Origin: a bacterium
Lineage (GTDB): Bacteria; Myxococcota_A; Bradymonadia; UBA7976; UBA1532
Direction: 5' to 3'
NCBI GenBank assembly: GCA_030426085.1
Contig: JAUHYW010000016.1
Span: forward strand, 62,001 to 126,000
Length of the DNA stretch: 64,000 bases
Numbering within the stretch: the first letter of the stretch is position 1; the number at the start of each line of letters is the position of its first letter. A program made the position numbers and the translations under genes. Shown in pieces: positions 9,938 through 17,990 of this stretch. Under the pieces are notes generated by a model. The model saw nothing but the letters and a program-made list of their open reading frames with translations. It made no database searches and was not told the origin of the DNA.

Positions 9938-10957
9938 ATGAGCGCACACGCCCACGACACATTCTTCAAGGCCGTCTTCGCCCGCCCCGAGCTGGCCGCC
10001 GACCTCATCCGGCGCAACCTGCCCCCGGCCGCCGTCGCGGCGCTCGACCTCGATCACCTGGAGCACATCGACCGGGAGTTCGTCGACGAGACGCTGCGCA
10101 GCCGCCGGGCCGACCTGATCTTCCGGGCGCCGCTGCGTGAGGCCCGCGGCCGGGAGGCGTGGATCCCGCTCGTGCTGATCGAGCACCGCTCGACGCCGTG
10201 GCGGCTGGCTCCGCTGGACATGCTGGGCTACGGGCGCCCCATGTGGAGGCGATACGTCGAGCGCTATCGGGCCGAGCGCGGGCGCACGCCGAAGCACCTG
10301 CCGCTGCTCCTGCCGATCGTGGTCTACCAGGGCCGCCACCCGTGGAGCGGCCCCCGCGATCTGGTCGAGCTGTTCGACCTGCCGCCGGCCCTGGCGCCCA
10401 TCCTCGGGCCGTATCTGCCGCGCTTCAGGCTGCTCATCGACGACCTCGCGGTGGAGGATCCCGCGCGGGACACGACCCTGGCCCTGTCGGCGATGGCGCT
10501 GGTGACGATGCAGTTCGTGCGCGACGAGTCCGATCCGGCCGGGTTCAAGCTGCGCTGGCGGGCCCTGCTCGACGCGTCGGTGGGCGAGCCGCACATGGTG
10601 CCGGTCATCGAAGCCAGCGCGCAGTACCTGTATGATGTCAGCGACAGGCTGAGCCCGGCGGACATCATCGAGACCGCCGAGGCGGTGACCGACCCGGACA
10701 CGAAGGAGAAGCTCATGACGCTCGGCGAGAAGTTCAAGGCGCTCGGCCGTGCAGAGGGCATTCAACAGGGGCTGGCGCGCGGCGAGCAGGTCGGGCAGGC
10801 CCGGGTGCTGCTGAAGCAGATCCGGCTGAAGTTCGGCGCCCCGGACGACGCGACGCGACGGCGGGTGGAAGAGGCCGACGTCGAGCAGCTCGACCGGTGG
10901 AGCGCGCGCATCCTGACCGCCGGCTCGCTGGCCGAGCTGCTGGCCGAGCCCGACTGA
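9938..10957 (+). CDS. Rpn-family recombination-promoting nuclease (PD-(D/E)XK)
   Basis: A 339-residue protein whose N-terminus (HDTFFKAVFARPELAADLIR) is characteristic of the Rpn/Transposase_31 family. The nuclease motif is visible as Asp59 (RRADLIF) and Glu82 in LVLIEHRSTPW. The middle includes LPLLLPIVVYQGRHPW, another family hallmark. The C-terminus (residues 235-320) is a charged helical stretch with Gly-Arg turns (KALGRAEGIQQGLARGEQVG) as in many Rpn proteins. Family members are DNA endonucleases linked to RecA-independent recombination and, in recent work, phage defence. No terminal inverted repeats surround it, so it is not an insertion sequence. It lies 58 bp after the caspase gene on the same strand and ends just before the 42-bp repeat arrays. 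Confidence 0.88.
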   Translation: MSAHAHDTFFKAVFARPELAADLIRRNLPPAAVAALDLDHLEHIDREFVDETLRSRRADLIFRAPLREARGREAWIPLVLIEHRSTPWRLAPLDMLGYGRPMWRRYVERYRAERGRTPKHLPLLLPIVVYQGRHPWSGPRDLVELFDLPPALAPILGPYLPRFRLLIDDLAVEDPARDTTLALSAMALVTMQFVRDESDPAGFKLRWRALLDASVGEPHMVPVIEASAQYLYDVSDRLSPADIIETAEAVTDPDTKEKLMTLGEKFKALGRAEGIQQGLARGEQVGQARVLLKQIRLKFGAPDDATRRRVEEADVEQLDRWSARILTAGSLAELLAEPD

Positions 10958-10978
10958 GACGCCGCCGGGCCGCCGGGC

Positions 10979-11495
10979 CTGTCCCACAGCCTCCGACCCT
11001 CGCCCCCCGCGCCGCCGACCCTGTGCCACACCCCCCGATCGTCGGCCGCCGAGCGCCGACTGCCCCCCCACACGCGAAAATCCGCGGCCTCGGCGCCCGC
11101 CGCGCGCCTGCACAGCCCCGATCCCGTCGCGCCGACGGCCGCCGACCAGCGGCGCTCCCCGAAGCCGCCGCCGACCACGCCCGGTGAGTATGCCACAGCC
11201 GATTTTCGTCACCGATCGGGCGCGCAGGCTGCGCCGATCGTCCAAAATCCTCGCCGGTCGAGCCCTCGGCGCACGGGCACAGCCCGGAATCCGTCGCCTC
11301 TCGGGCCGGCCGGACAGGGCACACACCCGATCCCGTCTCACCCGGCGAGCGCCGACGGCTGTCCCACAGCCCGTCCACGCGGGCGCCGTGGTCGATCGCA
11401 CAGCGCCCGCGCCTCGACCGGCGGGCGCGCGGGGCAGCGGTACACGCCGGCAGCCTGTCGATCGGTGAGCCCGTGGGGCTGTGCCACATCGATCG
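10979..11495 (+). repeat. Repeat arm A: about 13 degenerate 42-bp units
   Basis: Units share a core close to CTGTCCCACAGCCCGATCC followed by GC-rich filler. The CACAG-like core falls at 10985, 11027, 11069, 11111, (degenerate near 11153), 11194, (degenerate near 11235), 11278, 11320, 11365, 11399, 11441 and 11485. Most steps are exactly 42 bp. A few indels (-1, +3, -8, +2) break any reading frame, so the arm as a whole is not coding. Units differ from one another at many positions, unlike CRISPR repeats. Confidence 0.8.
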
Positions 11496-11514
11496 GGCCG
11501 AAGAGCGGCGAAAT

Positions 11515-11533
11515 CGGCGGCGCCTCTCCGCCG
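11515..11533. repeat. Stem-loop at the junction of the two repeat arms
   Basis: CGGCGG (11515-11520), a 7-nt loop and CCGCCG (11528-11533) form a perfect 6-bp stem roughly midway between arm A and arm B. No T-run follows, so it is not a standard terminator. Confidence 0.4.
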
Positions 11534-11547
11534 CGCGCGCTCGACGG

Positions 11548-11955
11548 CCGAGGGTTCGGGGATGCGGCGACTGTATGAGGGGTCGGCCGGCGGGGGTTCT
11601 GGGTTGTGGCATTCGGCCGCCGGCTCGCGGGGCGGGTATTTCGAGGTGTGTCCTCTGATCGCCGGCGTCGGCGGCGAGGATTCCGGGCTGTGGCATGGGG
11701 AGCCGCGGTGACCCGGCGAGGTGTGCGGGGTGCGGCCGCGCGGCGTTTTGTCGGCGGGCGGGCGATCGCGGTGGAGGCGGGGGGCCGGCGGCTCGGCCTC
11801 CGAGGATTTGCGGCTGTGGGGGCCGCGCTTTTCGGCGGTGGGCGGGGGTTTCGGGCTGTGGGCGGCGGCCGGCGCGTCGATCGCCGACGATCGGGGGCTG
11901 TCGGGCCGCGCCCGGCCGTCGGCCGGTGAGAATTCCCGGCAGCGGCACGGGCCCG
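11548..11955 (-). repeat. Repeat arm B: about 10 degenerate 42-bp units, inverted relative to arm A
   Basis: Read on plus, the units show GGATTCCGGGCTGTGGCAT-like cores, the reverse complement of the arm A core. The TGTGG-equivalent position falls at 11563, 11605, 11647, 11689, 11731, 11772, 11815, 11857, 11899 and 11941, giving a mean of exactly 42 bp with at most 1 bp deviation. Sequence has drifted (TGTGG, TGCGG, TGTGT, TGTCG) while spacing has not. Confidence 0.8.
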
Positions 11956-12024
11956 GCGCGGCTGCGGTGCCCGGCGCCCGCCTTCGCGTTGCTCTGACCT
12001 CACTTTACACTTAACGGTAATCCG

Positions 12025-15000
12025 ATGAGCGACCTCGACCCCGCAGCGCTGCGGGCAGAAGCCGAGCGCCTCCTGGGCGCCCACCAGCCCTCAGCCGCCG
12101 CCGCGCTGCTCGAAGACGCGCTGGCCGCCGCGCCCGACATGCCCCCGGCCGACGCCGCCCGCCTGCGCCTCGACCTCGCCCGCGCCGAGCGCGCCCGGGG
12201 CGACCTCGAGGCCGCCCGGCGCGCGCTCGACGCGGCGGCCGCCGTCGACGGCCCCTGGCGGGCGGCGCTGCTGGGCGACGTCTTCGACCTCGAGGTCCGG
12301 GCCCTCGCCGACTCGGCCGCGCTCGACGGCGAGGCCGCCCGGCGGTGGACCGAGGCGGCCCGCGCCCGCCACCCGGCCGGCTCGCCGCAGGCCGCCTTCC
12401 ACGACACCGCGAGCGCGCTGCTCGACGCCCGGGAGCTGTTGCACGACGGCGCGTTCCCCGCGGCCCGGGCCCGGGCCGAGGCCCTCGAGCGGGCGGCGGC
12501 CGACCTGGGCGACGTGCCGCCCCGCTGGGCGACGTGGCTCCGGGTCGAGGCCGTCGTCTGCCGCGGCCGCTGCCTGCTGGCGCTCGACCGGGTCGACGAG
12601 GCCACCGCCGCCGCCACCGGGGTGCTCGCCGAGATCGACGACGTCGACGACTGGGCGGACGTCGACGCGCTCGCGGTCCGGGCCGGCGCCGCCGCCCTGC
12701 TCGCCGACTGCCTCGCCGGCAAGCCGACCAGCGCCCGCTGGGCCGCCCGGGCCCGCGCCGCCCGGGCCCGGGTGGCCGCCCGGGGGCTCTCGTTCGAGGA
12801 CGACCAGCACTTCGGCGTCCGGGCGTGGCTCGAGGCGGGCACCCGCCCCCCGATCGGCGAGCTGGTCGCCCGGGTCGGAGATCGGCTGCGGCACATCGAG
12901 TGGTCCCACCTCATCGACGTCGAGCGCGCCCTCGCGACCGGCTGGGGCCAGCCGGTGCACGACGCGATCTACGCCGAGGCGCCCATCGGCTTCGGGCTGT
13001 GGCGCGCGATCGGCGAGCGGGTCGAGCCGGTGCGCATCGCGACCGTGCTGATCACCCTCGCCACCGCGCTGTTCGGGGTGCCGCTCGCCGCCTGGCTGGG
13101 CGTCGGCTGGGGCTGGATCGCCGTCGGCCTGCTGCTGACGCTCCTCGGCGCCTGGTTCCTGCCGCGGGTCGTGCTGCGGTATCAGGTGCGCCGCGGCGCG
13201 CCGCCGCCCCCCGAGTCGGAGTGGTGGGAGCACGTCGCCCACCGCGAAGAGCTGCACGCGCTCGAGGCGGCCGCGCGCGAGATTCTGGGCCCGCACCGCA
13301 CCACCGCCACGGCGACCCTCTTCGAGCAGTTCGGCCACGCCTACGGCGCGCTGGGCGACGGCGAGGCGGCCGCCCGCTGCTTCGACGAGGTGCACCGCCA
13401 CGCCGCCCGGATCGGCTGGCCGGAGAAGGCGGCCGAGGTCGCCGAGTGGCTCGCCTGGCTGCACCGGATCGGGGGTCGGACCCACGCCGCGATCTTCCAC
13501 GCCGCGCTGGCCGTCGAGGCTCGCCAGCGCACCGCGGCCCACCTCGACCGGGTCTCGGCTTCCGATCGGGCCGGGTTCCTGCGGCGGCACCGCGCGGCGT
13601 TCACGCTGCTGGCCGATCTGCTGCTCGCCCGGGGCCAGATCATCGAGGCCGAGCGGGTGCTGGCGCTGCTCAAGGCCGACGAGCTGCGCACCTTCACCCG
13701 GGCCTTCATCGGGGCCGCCCCGCTCGCGCTCGACCCGCTCGAGATGGGCTGGCTGGCCCGCTATCGGGCGGCGGTGGAGGCCCTGCGATCCGCCGAGCGG
13801 GCCCACGAGGCCGCCCTGGCCGCCCACCGCGCCGGTGCGGGCGACGCCGAGACGGTGCGGGCCGCCGCCGAGCGGGTCGAGGCCCGCCGGGCCGCCTATC
13901 ACGCCGAGCGGGCGGCGCTCGACGACGAGATGCGGCGGGCCGACGCGGCCGCGCCGGAGCCCGAGCCGCCCCAGCAGGACCGCCCACGCGACCCGGACAC
14001 CGCCGACGCCATCGCCGCCATCGACGACGCGACCGCCATCGCGCCCGACGGGCAGTGGGCGGTGCTGAAGTACATCGTCACCGACCGCCGGCTGCACCTC
14101 ATCGCCCGCATCGGCCTCGGCGCGCCGCAGCACGTCGTCGCGCCGTGTCCCGCCGACGCGCCCGACTGGCACACCGCGCTCGCCCGGCGGGTCGCTGCGG
14201 TCCGCCAGGCCGTGCTCGACCGGCGCCACACCCGCGATCTGCCCGCCGCCCGCGAGTTGGCCGAGGCGCTGCTGCCGGCCGCGGTGCGCCGGGCCATCGA
14301 CGGGTTGACGGCGCCGACGGTGCTCTTCGCGCTCGACAGCCCCCTGCGCTACCTGCCCCTCGCCGCGCTGCCCCACCCCGACGACCCGCCCGAGGCCCCG
14401 GGCTACCTCGTCGAGCGGTGGGCCATCGCGCTCTACACCCCCGCGGCCCGCGCCGCGCTCGACCGGCGCGCGGTCGCCCGCTGGGGGGCCTCGGCCTTCG
14501 GCGTCACCCGGGGTCACGCCGGCTTCGAGCCGCTGCCCGAGGTCGGCGCCGAGCTGAGCGCCATCGCCGAGCGCCTGGGCGACGTCACCCTCGCGCTGGA
14601 CGACGACTTCACCGAGCAGGCGCTCGTCGACGGCCTCACCAGCGGCCGCCCGGTCCTGCACTGCGCGACCCACTTCCGCCTCGATCCCCACCGGGCCACC
14701 GACTCGGGGCTCTTGCTGGGCACCGGCGATCTGCTGACGCTCCAGGCGCTGGCCGAGGATCCCCGGGCCCGCTACCGCTTCGCCGATCTCGATCTGCTGA
14801 CGCTCTCGGCGTGCCAGACCGCGTTCGGCGCCGACGGCGACGGCCGCGAGGTGGAGTCGCTGGGGGTCCTCGCCCAGCGCAAGGGCGCCCGGTCGGTGCT
14901 GGCGAGCTTGTGGAAGGTGAGCGACGAGGGGACCTCGGCGCTTATGGAAGCGTTCTACGGTGAGCTGGCGGCGGGCCACGGCAAGTCCGAGGCGCTGCGC

Positions 15001-15174
15001 CGAGCCCAGCTGCGGCTGCTGGGCGGGGCGGTGGTCGGCGAGGGCGGGCCGGTGCGGGCGGCGGAGGCGTTCGATCTGTTCGGGGGCGGGCAGGCGCCGA
15101 AGGAGGCGCCGCGGCGGGCGTTCGACGTGCCCTGGTTCTGGGCCGCGTTCGTGCTGCTGGGTCGCTGGCGGTAG
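12025..15174 (+). CDS. TPR - membrane segment - CHAT-domain protease
   Basis: A 1,049-residue protein. Residues 1-320 are an Ala-rich helical solenoid (TPR-like). Residues 336-380 are two closely spaced hydrophobic segments (VLITLATALFGVPLAAWLGV and WIAVGLLLTLLGAWFLP), then a second helical solenoid follows to about residue 650. Residues 670-1049 are a CHAT protease domain (clan CD, related to caspases and separases), with His883 in LHCATHF and Cys930 in LTLSACQTAFG and the downstream strand SVLASLWKVSDEGTSALM typical of CHAT. The catalytic dyad is intact. The membrane hairpin in the middle would place both solenoids and the protease on the cytoplasmic side (inference). CHAT proteases with TPR partners occur in CRISPR-linked and gasdermin-linked immunity, but no such partner is seen in this window. 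Its upstream region is the 42-bp repeat array. Confidence 0.9.
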   Translation: MSDLDPAALRAEAERLLGAHQPSAAAALLEDALAAAPDMPPADAARLRLDLARAERARGDLEAARRALDAAAAVDGPWRAALLGDVFDLEVRALADSAALDGEAARRWTEAARARHPAGSPQAAFHDTASALLDARELLHDGAFPAARARAEALERAAADLGDVPPRWATWLRVEAVVCRGRCLLALDRVDEATAAATGVLAEIDDVDDWADVDALAVRAGAAALLADCLAGKPTSARWAARARAARARVAARGLSFEDDQHFGVRAWLEAGTRPPIGELVARVGDRLRHIEWSHLIDVERALATGWGQPVHDAIYAEAPIGFGLWRAIGERVEPVRIATVLITLATALFGVPLAAWLGVGWGWIAVGLLLTLLGAWFLPRVVLRYQVRRGAPPPPESEWWEHVAHREELHALEAAAREILGPHRTTATATLFEQFGHAYGALGDGEAAARCFDEVHRHAARIGWPEKAAEVAEWLAWLHRIGGRTHAAIFHAALAVEARQRTAAHLDRVSASDRAGFLRRHRAAFTLLADLLLARGQIIEAERVLALLKADELRTFTRAFIGAAPLALDPLEMGWLARYRAAVEALRSAERAHEAALAAHRAGAGDAETVRAAAERVEARRAAYHAERAALDDEMRRADAAAPEPEPPQQDRPRDPDTADAIAAIDDATAIAPDGQWAVLKYIVTDRRLHLIARIGLGAPQHVVAPCPADAPDWHTALARRVAAVRQAVLDRRHTRDLPAARELAEALLPAAVRRAIDGLTAPTVLFALDSPLRYLPLAALPHPDDPPEAPGYLVERWAIALYTPAARAALDRRAVARWGASAFGVTRGHAGFEPLPEVGAELSAIAERLGDVTLALDDDFTEQALVDGLTSGRPVLHCATHFRLDPHRATDSGLLLGTGDLLTLQALAEDPRARYRFADLDLLTLSACQTAFGADGDGREVESLGVLAQRKGARSVLASLWKVSDEGTSALMEAFYGELAAGHGKSEALRRAQLRLLGGAVVGEGGPVRAAEAFDLFGGGQAPKEAPRRAFDVPWFWAAFVLLGRWR

Positions 15175-15294
15175 TCAGTCGGCGACGAGCCCCGGCCCGC
15201 GGGGATTACGCGGGTATTACATACGGCCCCGATGCCTTCCGTTCGGCGGGCGGCGTGTCGCATGCTGGCCGCGCAACGAGTCGGGAGACGGACG

Positions 15295-16323
15295 ATGGCG
15301 AAGATGCTGGGAACCCAATGGCCGGTCGGGGTGTGCTTCTACGTGGGCGAGGGCGACGACGTGAAGACACTCGCCGGCCAGATGGACAAGGACATCGACA
15401 AGGCCCTCAGTGAGGCTCACGCCGACTTCGATGTCCGGCTCGGGAGCCCCATCCAACAGAATGCTGAGAAGCTGGCAACCGAGATCCAGACCGACCGGTG
15501 GTCCATCCTGCATATCGTCGCTCATGGCGCGAGCGACGGTGCGATCGCGGGACGGGATCCTTGGGGCGATCTCATGATCGAGAAGGAACGGCTGTCGCGG
15601 GTCGTACACTCCCATCGGGTCCGGCTGGCCGTGATCATGTCGTGTTTCGGGGCGCAGGTCGCCCGTGAACTCGTCGAGACCGGCGCGGTCGATGTCGCGA
15701 TCGGCATGACGACGCCCATGCCCTTCAGCGTGGCTCTGGGCTTCTCGAAAGCCTTCTATCACTCCTTGGCCCAGGGACGGTCGATCCGTCGGGCGTTCTG
15801 TGACGGGCGCGACATGGCCGGGCTCCGGGTCGATCACCTGCCCGAGGAGCTCCATCTCTTCAGCAAGCCCGACTCGGATGCACCCGACCTGAAGATGTGC
15901 GATCCGGCCGACTTCTTCCTCATGGGTCGGCGGGAGAATCGCAAAGCCATCCGGAAGATGATCAAGGCTCTCCGCCCTCACACCGGGTTTCACGTCGATG
16001 CCAGCCTGCTCGACCCGAACGGCCCGGTCTACGTCGGGGTCGCGAAGGAAGAGCTGATGATGAAGCGCTTCAACGCGGCCAAGGTGGTCATGCTGCTCTT
16101 CGAGGGCGACCAGGAAGGGGATGCCACCCTCGCCGAACTCGTGACTCGGGCCGTGCACCGGGCCGCGTCGGGCGACGTTCGCCTCTTCCCGGTCTACCTC
16201 AAGGGTCGAGGGCCCAACCCCAAGCTGCCGTTTGGCCTGATGCGTCTGGTGCCGGCCTGCCTCGACGACTTCGACGGGTCATACAAGAAGCTCGGCAAGT
16301 ACCTCGCCCGCCTCATCCCATAG
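15295..16323 (+). CDS. Small CHAT-like protease fused to a TIR-like domain
   Basis: A 342-residue protein. The start at 15295 has a GGGAGA ribosome binding site 7 nt upstream; earlier in-frame ATGs at 15232 and 15262 lack one. Residues 60-210 look like a minimal CHAT fold: His77 in LHIVAHGASDGAI and Cys117 in AVIMSCFGAQVA, followed by GMTTPMPFSVALGFSKAFY. Residues 225-342 read like a TIR topology: strand DFFLMG, helix NRKAIRKMIKALR, strand HTGFHVDASLLDPN, then AKVVMLLFEGD, an acidic helix ATLAELVTRAV and a final VRLFPVYLKGR...LPFGLM. The TIR call is inferred from pattern only. Codons use more A/T at third positions than neighbours, suggesting recent acquisition. It ends 3 bp from the convergent exonuclease gene. 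Confidence 0.72.
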   Translation: MAKMLGTQWPVGVCFYVGEGDDVKTLAGQMDKDIDKALSEAHADFDVRLGSPIQQNAEKLATEIQTDRWSILHIVAHGASDGAIAGRDPWGDLMIEKERLSRVVHSHRVRLAVIMSCFGAQVARELVETGAVDVAIGMTTPMPFSVALGFSKAFYHSLAQGRSIRRAFCDGRDMAGLRVDHLPEELHLFSKPDSDAPDLKMCDPADFFLMGRRENRKAIRKMIKALRPHTGFHVDASLLDPNGPVYVGVAKEELMMKRFNAAKVVMLLFEGDQEGDATLAELVTRAVHRAASGDVRLFPVYLKGRGPNPKLPFGLMRLVPACLDDFDGSYKKLGKYLARLIP

Positions 16324-16326
16324 CCC

Positions 16327-16926
16327 CTACCGCCGCTTGCGGCGCCACCCCCTCGGCGCCTCGGGGAACGGCACCCGCCCCAAGGCGAAGGGCAGCAGCT
16401 TCGCGATGTTGCGGGCGTCGTCGATGCCCCGGTGGTGGGTGCCTTCGAGCGGGATGTCGACCCGCATCAGCGCCCGGGCCATGCCGAAGCGCCGCTTCGT
16501 GCCCAGCGCGTCGCTGAACGCCTGCTTGATGTTGAGGTGCTCGCCGAGGAACGACGGCTTCACCCCGTGGAGCCGGGCGTCCTGGCGAAACTGCCCCCGG
16601 TCGTAGTTGCCCCACGACCCGAAGATCGGTGGTCGGCTGCCCCGATGGCGCTCGATGAAGCCCTCCAGGTCGCGCAGCGCCATGCGGAAGCCCGGCGCCC
16701 GGTCGACGTCGGCCTGGGTGATCGAGGTCAGCTCGGTGCAGAACGGGGTCAGCCGGCCGTGGCGCACCGGCTTGATGAAGGTCTGGAACTCGGCGGCCGG
16801 CTGCAGCGTAGGGCCGTCGACCCAGACCGCGCCGATCTCGATGATCTCCATCTGATCGCGGGGCACGGCGCCCTGGTCGTCGCAGGTCGCCTCGAGGTCG
16901 ATGACCAGATAATCTCGGTGGCTCAT
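16327..16926 (-). CDS. DEDDh 3'-5' exonuclease, ERI1/KapD-like
   Basis: A 199-residue single-domain exonuclease. Motif I is Asp10 and Glu12 in VIDLEATCDD, motif II is Asp109 in SWGNYDRGQF, and motif III is His165 and Asp170 in HHRGIDDARNIAKLL, giving a complete DEDDh active site. The compact length and the LEATCDD and HRGIDDA signatures match the ERI1-like/KapD group (RNase H fold), which trims RNA or single-stranded nucleic acid ends. A good ribosome binding site (AGGAG, 8 nt before ATG) lies upstream. The gene is convergent with the CHAT-TIR gene and divergent from the next TPR-like gene. Whether it belongs functionally to the protease cluster is unknown. Confidence 0.92.
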   Translation of the reverse strand: MSHRDYLVIDLEATCDDQGAVPRDQMEIIEIGAVWVDGPTLQPAAEFQTFIKPVRHGRLTPFCTELTSITQADVDRAPGFRMALRDLEGFIERHRGSRPPIFGSWGNYDRGQFRQDARLHGVKPSFLGEHLNIKQAFSDALGTKRRFGMARALMRVDIPLEGTHHRGIDDARNIAKLLPFALGRVPFPEAPRGWRRKRR

Positions 16927-16988
16927 GGTGTTCTCCTTCGGTGGGGTGTGCCGTCCGTCGACACGCCCCGGAGACTACTGGAGCCCCG

Positions 16989-17987
16989 ATGCCCGCGCCC
17001 GGACACAAAACCGGACAGCCCGCCGGCCTGAGCTGGCGCGACCTGATCGACGGCCTCGTCGAGCGCCGGGGCACGCTGGCGGCGGTGGCGCTGCACCTCG
17101 CCGAGCAGCGGGCCTTCGCCGAGGACGTCGAGAGCGTCGAGCGGGGCCTGCGCCGGCTGCGGCGGCGGGTGAACGCCGACGGCGGCGTCTGGGGCGCGCG
17201 GGTGCTGCGCTGCTTCGGGTTGCCGGCGGGGGTGGCGGCCCGCGTCCGCTGGATGGGGCAGTATCACACCCGCTTCACCGATCTGCCGGCGAGCGTCGCC
17301 GAGGAGCTGATCCACCCCTGGGATCGCCCGCCGGTCAGCGCCACGCCGGCCCGTATCTGGCTCGTGCTGGCCCGGATCAACATCGCGCTGCGCCGGCGGG
17401 CCGACGTGGGGCGCCTGCTCGAGCAGGCGGCGTTGATCGCGCCCCGCGCCGAGCCGGCCGCCCGCTGCGAGCTGGCGCTGGTGCAGGCCTACGCGCTGTC
17501 CCGGGTCGACGACGACGGCAGCCGGGCCGCGCTCGAGGCCGCAGGGGCCATCCTGGCCGACGAGGCGCAGGCCGAGGCCATCGATCCCCACGACCGGGCG
17601 TGCCTCTTCGCCCGCTTGATCGACCACCGGGCATACCGCCTCAACAAGCCCCGGCTCGGGCCGCCCGATCACCGATCAGCGCTGGCGCTGTACGAAGAGA
17701 TCCCGCCCGGCGGCCCGCACTTCGCCCGCTGCCGCCGGGAGAACGGCCTCGGCTGGACGCTGCTCAAGCTGGGGGATCGGGCGGCGGCGGAGGCCCACGC
17801 CCGGGCGAGCGTTCAGGCCGCGGGCGACGCCGGTTCGCTGCGCATGCGGGCGATGGCGCTCAACCTGCTGGCCGAGGCGACGTGGGGGGCGGTGTCGGAC
17901 GGCGCCCGGCAGCGGGCCCGGTCCATCGCCGCCCGGCTGGAGGACGAGGCGCTGGCGCTGCGCTTCGATGGCGCGCGCCGACGCTGA
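16989..17987 (+). CDS. TPR-like helical protein of unknown function
   Basis: A 332-residue protein. The ATG at 16989 follows CTGGAGCCCCG, a plausible ribosome binding site; an earlier ATG at 16941 lacks one. Residues 10-90 include a short helical region (WRDLIDGLVERRGTLAAVAL and VESVERGLRRLRRR) that could be a small DNA-binding or regulator-type helix bundle. Residues 120-325 are paired helices with TPR-like spacing (ENGLGWTLLKLGDRAAAEAH). There is no signal peptide or transmembrane segment. It may be an adaptor for the neighbouring protease cluster, but only proximity supports that. Confidence 0.7.
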   Translation: MPAPGHKTGQPAGLSWRDLIDGLVERRGTLAAVALHLAEQRAFAEDVESVERGLRRLRRRVNADGGVWGARVLRCFGLPAGVAARVRWMGQYHTRFTDLPASVAEELIHPWDRPPVSATPARIWLVLARINIALRRRADVGRLLEQAALIAPRAEPAARCELALVQAYALSRVDDDGSRAALEAAGAILADEAQAEAIDPHDRACLFARLIDHRAYRLNKPRLGPPDHRSALALYEEIPPGGPHFARCRRENGLGWTLLKLGDRAAAEAHARASVQAAGDAGSLRMRAMALNLLAEATWGAVSDGARQRARSIAARLEDEALALRFDGARRR

Positions 17988-17990
17988 GGG

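Larger units (their letters stand above)
10958..12024. other. 1.07-kb intergenic region filled by two opposed 42-bp repeat arrays
   Basis: No credible gene fits here. Frames that remain open are Arg/Pro/Gly-rich and run on both strands. The content is two repeat arms pointing towards each other (separate entries) with a short stem-loop between them. The last 40 bp before the TPR-CHAT gene (GACCTCACTTTACACTTAA) is markedly AT-richer and probably contains that gene's promoter; no strong ribosome binding site precedes its ATG. Confidence 0.8.

Noticed and set aside
9938-10957. Insertion-sequence transposase
   Set aside because: Rpn family despite the Transposase_31 name; no terminal inverted repeats or target duplication found.
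10734-11948. Minus-strand frame with a 14-residue PQPxIL-type repeat
   Set aside because: Follows from the 42-bp period; arm A contains indels, no signal or domain exists, and both strands stay open.
10979-11955. CRISPR array
   Set aside because: No identical repeats, no unique spacers and no cas genes.
12091-14979. Minus-strand frame of 962 codons inside the TPR-CHAT gene
   Set aside because: The opposite strand encodes an intact CHAT protease with its catalytic dyad.
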